Part shown: positions 5,685 through 12,339 of the stretch, piece after piece
Layout: each line of letters opens with the position of its first letter
Numbering within the stretch: position 1 is the stretch's first letter
DNA from: Nitrospiraceae bacterium
Lineage (GTDB): Bacteria > Nitrospirota > Nitrospiria > Nitrospirales > Nitrospiraceae
Direction of reading: 5' to 3'
NCBI GenBank assembly: GCA_011391455.1
Contig: JAABQN010000025.1
Span: forward strand, 1-14,519
DNA length: 14,519 nt
Translations under genes and position numbers: made by a program
Notes under the pieces: model-generated
What the model saw: the letters and a program-made list of their open reading frames with translations, nothing else
Databases searched by the model: none
What the model was told of the DNA's origin: nothing

Positions 5685-6521
5685 TTAGGAAGTTTTTTGC
5701 GGCGGTTCGTTCGTTGTATCGCGATCCTGACGACGTGACTCAATGGCACGCAGCCAGGCTTCCAGCTGAGCCACAGCTCCTGAGTGAGGAGAAGGAGGAG
5801 GCATCACCTCGGTGTCGGCGGCGTGTACATCCGGTTCCGTGATCGCTGGTTGCTCCCCTATCTGATCTTCCGAAAGAAGGGCTGTCTCCATAAGAAGCGC
5901 TTTCATACTCAGTGGATCGGCAGAAATGATTTCCGATGTGCTCACCGTTGAGGCAGTCAGGTCAGGTAGGGTATTCGTCTCTGCGGCAGAAATCGTGAAT
6001 TCGACTGGAGCAGGCGATGCATCAGCCAGCTGGGGGGAGAGGGTAGACTTCAGCAAACCAGTTGGCTTGAGCTGTTTCGCTTCCTTCTCTTGTTTCAGCG
6101 GTCCTCCTAAAGCAGACTGGACTGAGCGGGCCTCTTCATCTCGCGGGTTGACAGACAGAATGACGGCACAGGATTGTAGCGCCAATTCCTTCTGTCCCTG
6201 AGTCGTATAAATTTTGATCAGGGTCCGGTGCGCGCGCAAGTTCTCCGGGCTCAACTTGACGGACTCTTCTAGAATAGTCTTGGCCTTCGTGGCCTGCCCC
6301 ATCTGATCGTAGGCGCGGCCCAGTGCAACCATGGCAGTAATGAAGCCGGGATACAATTTCAGTCCGTCTTCGAGGACGCCGGCTGCTTCCTGCCACATCC
6401 CGGCTTTTCCGTATTCTTCGGCCAGTGGCATGAACACTTTGGAGTGTGGATCTTTAGCCAACTGGGTGGCCAATCGATCGATTTCCATGGAGATATCGGC
6501 AGCTTGCTGATTCTGAGCCAT
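5685..6521 (-). CDS. TPR-repeat protein with disordered linker and C-terminal helix
   Basis: Probably a scaffold for protein-protein contacts; its partner is unknown. It has 278 residues and no signal peptide, so is likely cytosolic. Three tetratricopeptide repeats follow each other at about 27-60, 61-94 and 95-128 (for example ALGRAYDQMGQATKAKTILE in the second). Residues ~140-245 are rich in Thr, Ser, Pro, Ala and Glu and look unstructured. A short amphipathic segment, AVAQLEAWLRAIESRR (249-264), lies near the end; similar LEAWL-type endings occur in TPR proteins of other bacteria, so it may be a binding motif. The ATG at 6521 is 6 bp after the coaBC stop, so it is very likely co-transcribed with gmk-rpoZ-coaBC. 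It is the last gene before the aroQ promoter. Confidence 0.85.
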   Translation of the reverse strand: MAQNQQAADISMEIDRLATQLAKDPHSKVFMPLAEEYGKAGMWQEAAGVLEDGLKLYPGFITAMVALGRAYDQMGQATKAKTILEESVKLSPENLRAHRTLIKIYTTQGQKELALQSCAVILSVNPRDEEARSVQSALGGPLKQEKEAKQLKPTGLLKSTLSPQLADASPAPVEFTISAAETNTLPDLTASTVSTSEIISADPLSMKALLMETALLSEDQIGEQPAITEPDVHAADTEVMPPPSPHSGAVAQLEAWLRAIESRRQDRDTTNEPPQKTS

Positions 6522-6527
6522 AGGCTT

Positions 6528-7790
6528 CTAGCGTCTTCCCTTGACCAGCTTGGATGTCTGGTCGGATTGTTTGACGCGGAGTAGTTCTTGAGCCCGATTC
6601 AAGATCGCATCGGCGAGCGCTCGTTTCGGCATCAGCGGCAGTTCTGTCATGACCCCCTGCCGGTCGATCAATGTGGCGGCATTCTGATCGCTGCCGAATC
6701 CACCTCCCAATGTCGTGACATCGTTTGCGACGATGAGGTCGAGGCCTTTTTCCGTCAGTTTGCGTTTCGCATGGGCAATCAGATCGCTGGTTTCAGCAGC
6801 GAAGCCGATCATGAGTTGCATGGTCCGTTGAGCAGATAAGGATGCCACGATGTCTGTGGTCCGTTCGAGTTCAAGCGTCTGACCAGTTCGCCCTTGTTTT
6901 CGAATTTTTTGCGAGGCAGGATGCGTGGGGCGAAAATCTGCCACCGCGGCTGCCATGATCACGGTTGTAGACCATGCGAGGCGCGAGGACAGAGCCTTCA
7001 TCATTTCTTCAGCCGTGGCGACCGAAACAACCTCGATGCCTTTTGGTGGTAGTAAGGCCGTGGGACCGGTGACAAGGACTACCTGTGCTCCCCTTGCCTG
7101 GGCGGCTTCGGCGATCGCATAGCCCATCTTGCCGGAGGAGCGGTTTGAAATGAAGCGCACCGGGTCGATCGCCTCTTGCGTCGGGCCTGCCGAAACCAGA
7201 ATACGATGCCCTTGCCAATCGCGTCGTGGAGCCAGCGCTGTCTGAATAGCCTCCAAAATTGTGGCTTCCTCTGCCAAACGGCCTTGACCGATCCGCCCGG
7301 AAGCCAGCGGGCCGACTTCCGGATCCACCACGATCGTTCCCCTCGCGCGTAATTTTGCAACGTGTTCGGTAACAGATGGATGAGTCCACATCCCTCCGTC
7401 CATGGCAGGAGCCACAATCAGCGGGCACTGGGCCGTAAGGAGCAGGGTCGATAGCAAATCGTCGCCCAGCCCCAACGCTGACTTTGCAAGACAATTGGCC
7501 GTGGCCGGGGCAATGACGATGGCATCTGCCTGCTCGGACAACGACAAATGTTTCATCTCGTGATGCGCTTCGAATACATCCGTTGAGACGGGGTGGCCGG
7601 AAAGCACTTCAAAAGTCAGCGGAGTGACGAACTTCGTGGCCGACTGCGTCATCACGACCTGCACCGTTGCTCCTTCACGGAGCAAGGTCCTGAGCAATGC
7701 AATAGCCTTATAGGCCGCAATGCTGCCGGTCACGCCCAGCACAATCTGTTTGCCAACCAATGTCGGCCCGATGGAGCCGGATATCGTCAT
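6528..7790 (-). CDS. coaBC: Bifunctional phosphopantothenoylcysteine decarboxylase/synthetase CoaBC
   Basis: Performs two steps of coenzyme A synthesis: CTP-dependent joining of phosphopantothenate and cysteine (CoaB half), then FMN-dependent decarboxylation to phosphopantetheine (CoaC half). At 420 residues it is full length. CoaC half (~1-185): GVTGSIAAYKA (19-29), HLSLSEQAD (81-89) with catalytic His81, and APATANCLAKSALGLGDDL. CoaB half (~190-405): SAGPTQEAIDPVRFISNRSSGKMG (200-223), AAAVADFRP (280-288), GFAAET (329-334) and ANDV. Two CoaC positions differ from E. coli Dfp. The PxMNxxMW motif reads PAMDGGMW, with Asp131 for Asn, and the flap reads PLASGRIGQGR, with Ser164 where other homologues have the reactive Cys. 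The start ATG at 7790 has GAGAGG 6 nt upstream, 12 bp after rpoZ. Confidence 0.96.
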   Translation of the reverse strand: MTISGSIGPTLVGKQIVLGVTGSIAAYKAIALLRTLLREGATVQVVMTQSATKFVTPLTFEVLSGHPVSTDVFEAHHEMKHLSLSEQADAIVIAPATANCLAKSALGLGDDLLSTLLLTAQCPLIVAPAMDGGMWTHPSVTEHVAKLRARGTIVVDPEVGPLASGRIGQGRLAEEATILEAIQTALAPRRDWQGHRILVSAGPTQEAIDPVRFISNRSSGKMGYAIAEAAQARGAQVVLVTGPTALLPPKGIEVVSVATAEEMMKALSSRLAWSTTVIMAAAVADFRPTHPASQKIRKQGRTGQTLELERTTDIVASLSAQRTMQLMIGFAAETSDLIAHAKRKLTEKGLDLIVANDVTTLGGGFGSDQNAATLIDRQGVMTELPLMPKRALADAILNRAQELLRVKQSDQTSKLVKGRR

Positions 7791-7802
7791 CGGCTACCTC
7801 TC

Positions 7803-8159
7803 TTATTCCTCGCTCTCAGCCGGCGCCGGTGCCGGGGAATCGTCGACATACACGCTCAGCTCTTTCTTAATCTCTTTCGCATCGTCGCCGGTCATCAAGG
7901 CGACACGCTCCATTTCGCCTTCCTTCCCGCGCTTCGCTTCCTTCATGGCATCCCGAGCTTCTTGACCGACCAGGTAGCTGATTTGCCCCCGGAGGACTTC
8001 ATCGAGGGCCATGGTCGTTTCTTTGGTAAAGCGCGAAGGAGCATGACGCGATCCCTGCAAAATGTGCTTCGCCCGCTGGGCTGCGATGATCGCCAGCCGG
8101 TGGCGTGAGTCGAACTCGTCTGTAGTGTATTGGGGCAACAGTCTCAACATGTCGATCAT
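7803..8159 (-). CDS. rpoZ: DNA-directed RNA polymerase omega subunit
   Basis: Small RNA polymerase subunit that helps assemble and stabilise the beta-prime subunit. In some bacteria it forms part of a ppGpp binding site. The protein has 118 residues. The conserved helix is DSRHRLAIIAAQRAKHILQG (17-36), followed by a LDEVLRG segment (52-58), matching the omega 'ALDEV' region. The C-terminus is an acidic Pro/Ala/Glu tail of about 14 residues. The start ATG at 8159 is supported by AAAGGAG 10 nt upstream. The gene lies between gmk (20 bp) and coaBC (12 bp), a widely conserved gene order that independently supports the call. Confidence 0.93.
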   Translation of the reverse strand: MIDMLRLLPQYTTDEFDSRHRLAIIAAQRAKHILQGSRHAPSRFTKETTMALDEVLRGQISYLVGQEARDAMKEAKRGKEGEMERVALMTGDDAKEIKKELSVYVDDSPAPAPAESEE

Positions 8160-8179
8160 GGAAGCAGTACTCCTTTGGG

Positions 8180-8890
8180 TTAGGGAAGATCTTTGTGATC
8201 TCCCGTTTTCTGGTCATCGTCAAGAATAAAATTATTCTCGAGCCACGTCATATTCAACCGTTTTGTCTTCAAGCGTTCCGACCAGAAGATGCTTTCGAGA
8301 TCACGAAGAGATCGGCTGAGGTCTTCGTTTCGAACGATATAGGCGTATTCCCTGTAGCTCCACACCTCTTCTTTCACTTTATGCAGTCGCCGTTGAATCT
8401 CGTCCGGCGTATCGGAGGCCCTCGTATGGAGTCGGGACCGGAGCACGGTCATCGAGGGAGGGAGAATAAAGATCGACACCGCATCCTCGAATCGTTTTTT
8501 GACCTGCAGGGCCCCCTGTACGTCGATCTCCAGTAACACATCGATTCCCTGATCGATCTTTTCTGTCAGCGATTTCCAAGGTGTCCCGTAGAGATTTCCG
8601 TATACGTGAGCCCACTCGACGAATTCATTTTTCGCGGTCATCTCTTGAAATGACTTCTCATCGACGAAATAATAGTCGCTCCCATGTTCTTCGCCTGGAC
8701 GCGGCTTCCTGGTGGTATAGGAAATGGAATGCCATAGCCCGGGAAGGTTCACCGTGAGTTGCTTGCAGAGCGTGGTTTTTCCTGTTCCGGAGGGTGCGGA
8801 GATAATAAATAGAATTCCCCGCCGATCCGTTGATGATCGCGGATGGCCGGATACCGGCACCGAGGGACTGGTCGTGGGGGCTGAATTCAT
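8180..8890 (-). CDS. gmk: Guanylate kinase
   Basis: Phosphorylates GMP to GDP with ATP, feeding GTP and dGTP pools in the cytosol. Seen in 236 residues: P-loop SAPSGTGKTT (31-40), the GMP-binding SYTTRKPRPGEEHGSDYYF (57-75), FVEWAHVYGNLYGTP (90-104), LEIDVQGA (120-127), and the lid RLHTRASDTPDEIQRRL (153-169). In the lid, RG-D of most homologues is RASD. About 24 extra residues rich in Ser, Pro and Thr precede the core, and a ~20-residue charged tail follows it. The ATG at 8890 overlaps the yicC stop by 4 bp (ATGA), so translation is probably coupled. No other ATG lies between it and the P-loop. Confidence 0.96.
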   Translation of the reverse strand: MNSAPTTSPSVPVSGHPRSSTDRRGILFIISAPSGTGKTTLCKQLTVNLPGLWHSISYTTRKPRPGEEHGSDYYFVDEKSFQEMTAKNEFVEWAHVYGNLYGTPWKSLTEKIDQGIDVLLEIDVQGALQVKKRFEDAVSIFILPPSMTVLRSRLHTRASDTPDEIQRRLHKVKEEVWSYREYAYIVRNEDLSRSLRDLESIFWSERLKTKRLNMTWLENNFILDDDQKTGDHKDLP

Positions 8891-9765
8891 TCGACGTTCT
8901 GAACCTGTTCCCGAATACGTTCCAGTTCGGCCTTCATCTGGACCACATGACCGGCGATGTCCGCGTCATTGGCTTTTGAGCCGATCGTGTTGACTTCCCG
9001 CCCGATTTCCTGGAGCAGAAAATCGAGTGTTTTGCCCACAGAGTCTGCACGGTCGAGCGTCTGCTCAAACTGTATCATATGCGAGTCCAGTCTGACTATT
9101 TCTTCTGTAATGTCGCCTCGGTCCGCATACACGGCCAGCTCCTGATAAAGCCGAGGGGGGTCGGGAATTTCAGACCCCAGCAGCTTCTCCACACGGATCT
9201 TCATTTTATCGAAAATCTCCTGGGCGAGCAGAGGGGTCCGTGCTGCGACGAGGGTCTTATGTCCCCGGATCGTCTGAATCCGCGCTTTCATATCCTCTGC
9301 CAAGGCCTTCCCTTCACGCGCTCGCATGCCCTCAAGGTCTTTCAGCGACTGGGTTGTCAGTTGCTGAACGATCTTCGCCAATTGCGGGTCTTCCGTCGGT
9401 TGGTCCGATACCGACAGCACGTCACGGAGCCCAGCCATGAGCGCCAGATCGATTGACCCACTGAGCTTAAGGGACTTCTTCAGGGTACGGAGGGCCTGAT
9501 GGTACTGTTTCGCGAGGGGTTGGTCAAGATTGACGCTTCCAGCACGGCCTTTGCCTGCCTGGACTGTCACTGTCGTGTCTATACGTCCACGGGTACAGCA
9601 TTGCTGGATGGCTTTCTTCAAGGAGTCTTCCAGGTGGCTCAATGGCCTGGGTAAGCGGCAGGCGACTTCGAGAAAGCGATGGTTGACGGAGCGCATTTCC
9701 ACCGTCACGGACCCGTCCTGCCAGGGAGCCTGTCTTCGACCGAAACCGGTCATGCTACGAATCAT
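8887..9765 (-). CDS. yicC: YicC family endoribonuclease-like protein
   Basis: Member of the YicC/YloC family, shown in enterobacteria to act on small RNAs as an endoribonuclease; its role here is inferred. It has 292 residues from the ATG at 9765, which gives the family start MIRSMTGFGR and has GAAAGG about 8 nt upstream. The frame stays open to 9885, but the added 40 residues are not family-like and lie within nth. Seen: the N-terminal YicC domain with VEMRSVNHRFLEVACRLPRP (~21-40), and the C-terminal domain with DRGDITEEIVRLDSHM, LDFLLQEIGREVNTIGSKA and a final amphipathic helix. It overlaps both nth and gmk by 4 bp, in the conserved yicC-gmk-rpoZ order. Confidence 0.94.
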   Translation of the reverse strand: MIRSMTGFGRRQAPWQDGSVTVEMRSVNHRFLEVACRLPRPLSHLEDSLKKAIQQCCTRGRIDTTVTVQAGKGRAGSVNLDQPLAKQYHQALRTLKKSLKLSGSIDLALMAGLRDVLSVSDQPTEDPQLAKIVQQLTTQSLKDLEGMRAREGKALAEDMKARIQTIRGHKTLVAARTPLLAQEIFDKMKIRVEKLLGSEIPDPPRLYQELAVYADRGDITEEIVRLDSHMIQFEQTLDRADSVGKTLDFLLQEIGREVNTIGSKANDADIAGHVVQMKAELERIREQVQNVE

Positions 9766-10424
9766 TGGAGGCCTTTCTCTTTCCATGGGCAATGCCGATA
9801 GACCGAACAGGTGTGGCACTGCGGTTTTCTCGCAAGGCAGATGTAGCGGCCATGCAGTAATAATCGTTGCGAGACAGTTGTCCACTGGGATTTCGGCAGG
9901 AGCCGCTGCAGGTCTTGTTCGACCAGCTCTGGATTGTCCGATCTGGTCAGACCGAGTCGCTTCGCCACGCGCTTCACGTGGGTGTCGACGACGATCCCGG
10001 GCTGGCCGAAAGCATTCCCGAGTACGACATTCGCCGTCTTTCTACCGACACCCGGCAAGGTGATCAATTCCTCCATCGTATGAGGAACCTGGCCGCCGAA
10101 GCGCTCGGTCATGGCTTTTCCGCAAGCGACAAGATGTTTCGCCTTGTTCTTAAAGAATCCCGTTGAACGAATGAGCTGTTCGAGCTCAGGAAGATGAGCT
10201 GCAGCCAGCTCTGCCGGTTGCCGATAACGCCGAAAGAGCGATGGAGTGACTTGATTGACTCGCTGGTCGGTGCACTGGGCGGAGAGGATTGTGGCCACGA
10301 GCAATTCCCAAGGGGAACGATGATCGAGTTCCATCTTTGGGCTCGGCATCGTCCGTTGAAGTGTCTTCGATATCTCTCGGAGACGTCTTCGATGATCCGA
10401 CGAGGGCAGAGATTGTGTTGTCAT
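9762..10424 (-). CDS. nth: Endonuclease III (DNA glycosylase/AP lyase)
   Basis: Removes oxidised pyrimidines from DNA and cuts the abasic site in base excision repair. From the ATG at 10424 it has 220 residues, close to the ~211 of E. coli Nth. Seen: ELLVATILSAQCTDQRVN (40-57), the helix-hairpin-helix LPGVGRKTANVVL (123-135) with catalytic Lys129, VDTHVKRV (146-153) with catalytic Asp147, and a C-terminal 4Fe-4S cluster with Cys196, Cys203, Cys206 and Cys212 in the C-x6-C-x2-C-x5-C pattern. An ATG at 10514 would add 30 residues and overlap hflX by 56 bp, but has no ribosome-binding site and no family match, so I reject it. The Shine-Dalgarno for 10424 is weak. It is 34 bp after hflX. Confidence 0.95.
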   Translation of the reverse strand: MTTQSLPSSDHRRRLREISKTLQRTMPSPKMELDHRSPWELLVATILSAQCTDQRVNQVTPSLFRRYRQPAELAAAHLPELEQLIRSTGFFKNKAKHLVACGKAMTERFGGQVPHTMEELITLPGVGRKTANVVLGNAFGQPGIVVDTHVKRVAKRLGLTRSDNPELVEQDLQRLLPKSQWTTVSQRLLLHGRYICLARKPQCHTCSVYRHCPWKEKGLQ

Positions 10425-10458
10425 GGGTGGTACCAAAATCTTGCAATTGTGCAGCGGG

Positions 10459-12096
10459 TTAAGGGCGAGATGCAAGTGGGAAGGGCTGGCTGGCAGATTT
10501 TGCGGAAGAACCATCCAGCGGGACGAGTATGGCCAGCCGTTCTTCGAGTTGCTGGATCAGCAGGGACAAGGTTTCCTGGTGTAGGGCAGAAATCCCGATC
10601 GCCCCATACCGACGGCACAGAGCCTCCGCTTGCCCAGCCGGAAGCTGGTCGCATTTGTTGAATATCAAGACCCGTGGAATCTGATCGAGGGCGAGGCTTT
10701 GCAGCACGGTATCGACCGATGCAATATGGGCATCTAAATCTTTCGCCCCTGCATCGGCCACATGCAGGAGGAGATCGGCATCGCGCATTTCGTCCAACGT
10801 CGTTCTGAAGGCTGCGAGGAGATCTTTAGGCAGGTCGCGAATAAACCCCACCGTGTCGGTGATGATGACTTCCCTGCCATGCGGAAAATGCAGCCTGCGG
10901 CTCGTGGTGTCGAGTGTTTCAAAGACGCGTGGGGCCGTGGCCACCTGACTTTTTGTTAAGACGTTGAGCAACGTCGATTTGCCGGCGTTCGTATAGCCCA
11001 CGATGGACAGGACTGGGAATGCCTGCCGGATGCGGCGCGATCGCCGTTGGTCTTGGTGACGGGCAAAGCCCATAATCTCTCGGTCCAAATAGTCGATGCG
11101 CTCTCTGATACGACGTCGATCCGTTTCGAGCTTCGTTTCACCGGGCCCTCTGCTGCCGATGCCGCCGCCCAAACGCGAAAGGCTTGTTCCCTGACCGGAG
11201 AGACGGGGCAGCAGATAACGGAGTTGCGCCAACTCGACCTGCACTTTTCCTTCCCGGCTATGCGCTCGTTGCGCAAAGATGTCGAGAATCAACTGGGTCC
11301 GATCGATGACCGTGAGATCGGTGATCTCCGCAATGGCGCGTAGCTGTGCAGGGGCCAAGTCTTGATCGAAGATGAGCAAGTCCGCCCCCTTTTGCATCGC
11401 TTGCATCAGGACATCCTTGAGTTTTCCACTTCCCAATTGAAATCGCTGGCGGCCACCGCCCTGTGTACGTTGCACTAATCGATCGATCACCGTGAGGTCT
11501 GCCGAGGAAGCCAGCTCTGCCAATTCGGCAAGGCGTTCTTCCTGGTCGGCCTTACTCTTGGGCGAAGCGCTCACGAGCATGGCGGTCTGCCCCTGAGCCG
11601 TCGTATGAGAACCACTCTGACGCTGGAGATCTGCCTCTAATTCGCGAATGAACGTCTCAAAGTTCACCGGGCATTGATGCACCAGAGTAGGCTTCAAGAG
11701 GGTATACAGCTGCCCCTGTGGACTGGGTGGATTCAGATGGGCCAGGGAGAGTAACCCTGGTTCGCCTTTGGGGGTCACAGCCAATGTTCCGATCATGTCG
11801 AGCCGGAGCAGCCCCAGCATCGTAAGCTCTTCCTGAGTCAGGGGTAATTCCTTTAATTGCGAACGTATCAAGCGAAGGCCGCGCAGCGATCGCGGACTTG
11901 CGCGAAAGGTGGCCAGAGTCGTCGGCGAAGGCTCGGCGCCGGCTCCCACCAACACATCTTGGACAGCTCCCCGCCTGGTAATGACCAGTCCAATGGGACG
12001 CCGAATCTCATGCGTAAACTGTGCGAGGGTTTTTGCCGCTTCAGCTGAGAGGACTTCATCCACGGGCATACGCCGTCGATAGAGCCGCTCAAGCAT
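10459..12096 (-). CDS. hflX: Ribosome-associated GTPase HflX
   Basis: HflX is a GTPase that binds the 50S subunit and, in E. coli, splits stalled or heat-damaged ribosomes. The extent given is from the first ATG (545 residues). Seen: N-terminal nucleotide-binding-like domain (~1-260), the glycine-rich segment SRLGGGIGSRGPGETKLETD (307-326), a coiled linker, and the G domain with GYTNAGKST (367-375), DTVGFIRDLP (414-423), NKCD (480-483) and ISA (502-504). About 150 residues between ~30 and ~180 look like the extended N-terminal region of some HflX proteins. Homology continues upstream of this ATG in the same frame (HGQVLGLRAGQLS), where no ATG, GTG or TTG exists. The true start may be AUU at 12147, giving 562 residues. 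The tsaD side carries repeat arrays. Confidence 0.94.
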   Translation of the reverse strand: MLERLYRRRMPVDEVLSAEAAKTLAQFTHEIRRPIGLVITRRGAVQDVLVGAGAEPSPTTLATFRASPRSLRGLRLIRSQLKELPLTQEELTMLGLLRLDMIGTLAVTPKGEPGLLSLAHLNPPSPQGQLYTLLKPTLVHQCPVNFETFIRELEADLQRQSGSHTTAQGQTAMLVSASPKSKADQEERLAELAELASSADLTVIDRLVQRTQGGGRQRFQLGSGKLKDVLMQAMQKGADLLIFDQDLAPAQLRAIAEITDLTVIDRTQLILDIFAQRAHSREGKVQVELAQLRYLLPRLSGQGTSLSRLGGGIGSRGPGETKLETDRRRIRERIDYLDREIMGFARHQDQRRSRRIRQAFPVLSIVGYTNAGKSTLLNVLTKSQVATAPRVFETLDTTSRRLHFPHGREVIITDTVGFIRDLPKDLLAAFRTTLDEMRDADLLLHVADAGAKDLDAHIASVDTVLQSLALDQIPRVLIFNKCDQLPAGQAEALCRRYGAIGISALHQETLSLLIQQLEERLAILVPLDGSSAKSASQPFPLASRP

Positions 12097-12186
12097 GGAG
12101 AGCTGGCCGGCGCGGAGACCCAGAACCTGTCCGTGAATTTCTGGAATGGCCGTCGTTTCCTTATCGTCGTCGGAAGCCTGGTCTGC
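12097..12186 (-). other. Upstream in-frame extension of hflX without a standard start codon
   Basis: The frame of hflX stays open upstream of its first ATG for 30 codons, to a TAG at 12189-12187. The last part, HGQVLGLRAGQLS, matches the N-terminal 'G-x-x-x-GLKPSQ' pattern that precedes LERLYRRR in HflX proteins. None of the 30 codons is ATG, GTG or TTG. ATT at 12147-12145 has AAGGA (12162-12158) 10 nt before it, the best initiation site visible; CTG at 12123 is an alternative. The ATG at 12096 has no ribosome-binding site. Confidence 0.5.
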
Positions 12187-12242
12187 CTAGTCTATTCGGT
12201 CTGTTTCGTCTGTTCGGTCTATCTGGTCGGAGAGGTCTATTC
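12180..12242 (-). repeat. Seven tandem 9-bp units (GAAYAGACC-like), upstream of hflX
   Basis: Read on the minus strand the units are GAATAGACC, TCTCCGACC, AGATAGACC, GAACAGACG, AAACAGACC, GAATAGACT and AGGCAGACC: seven exact 9-nt periods with a conserved GACC end. The array is inverted relative to the one at 12277-12339 across a 34-bp spacer. The boundary of the last two units creates the TAG that closes the hflX frame upstream. Confidence 0.75.
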
Positions 12243-12276
12243 CGTGTTTCTAGTCAACTGATCGCACGGGCAAGAC

Positions 12277-12339
12277 CCACCGGACAGACCAGATGGACAT
12301 CATCAACTAGATAGACCAGATAAACCAGACAGACCAAAT
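12277..12339 (-). repeat. Seven tandem 9-bp units (RTCTGGTCT-like), overlapping the tsaD 3' end
   Basis: On the minus strand the units are ATTTGGTCT, GTCTGGTTT, ATCTGGTCT, ATCTAGTTG, ATGATGTCC, ATCTGGTCT and GTCCGGTGG. The first three to four units are translated in phase and give the Gly-Leu-Ser repeats at the TsaD C-terminus; the tsaD stop is inside the array. The units are nearly reverse complements of those at 12180-12242. For example, GACCAGATAAACC (12314-12326, plus strand) matches the reverse complement of GGTCTATCTGGTC (12216-12228) at 12 of 13 positions, so the two arrays can fold on each other. Confidence 0.75.

Noticed and set aside
9766..9885. 40-residue N-terminal extension of yicC
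   Set aside because: The family starts at MIRSMTGFG, a ribosome-binding site precedes 9765, and the extension lies inside the iron-sulphur end of nth.
10425..10514. Upstream start for nth overlapping hflX
   Set aside because: No ribosome-binding site, no match to the family N-terminus; the ATG at 10424 gives the expected length.
12180..12339. Possible CRISPR array
   Set aside because: The units are only 9 bp with no spacers, the two halves are inverted, and no cas genes are near.
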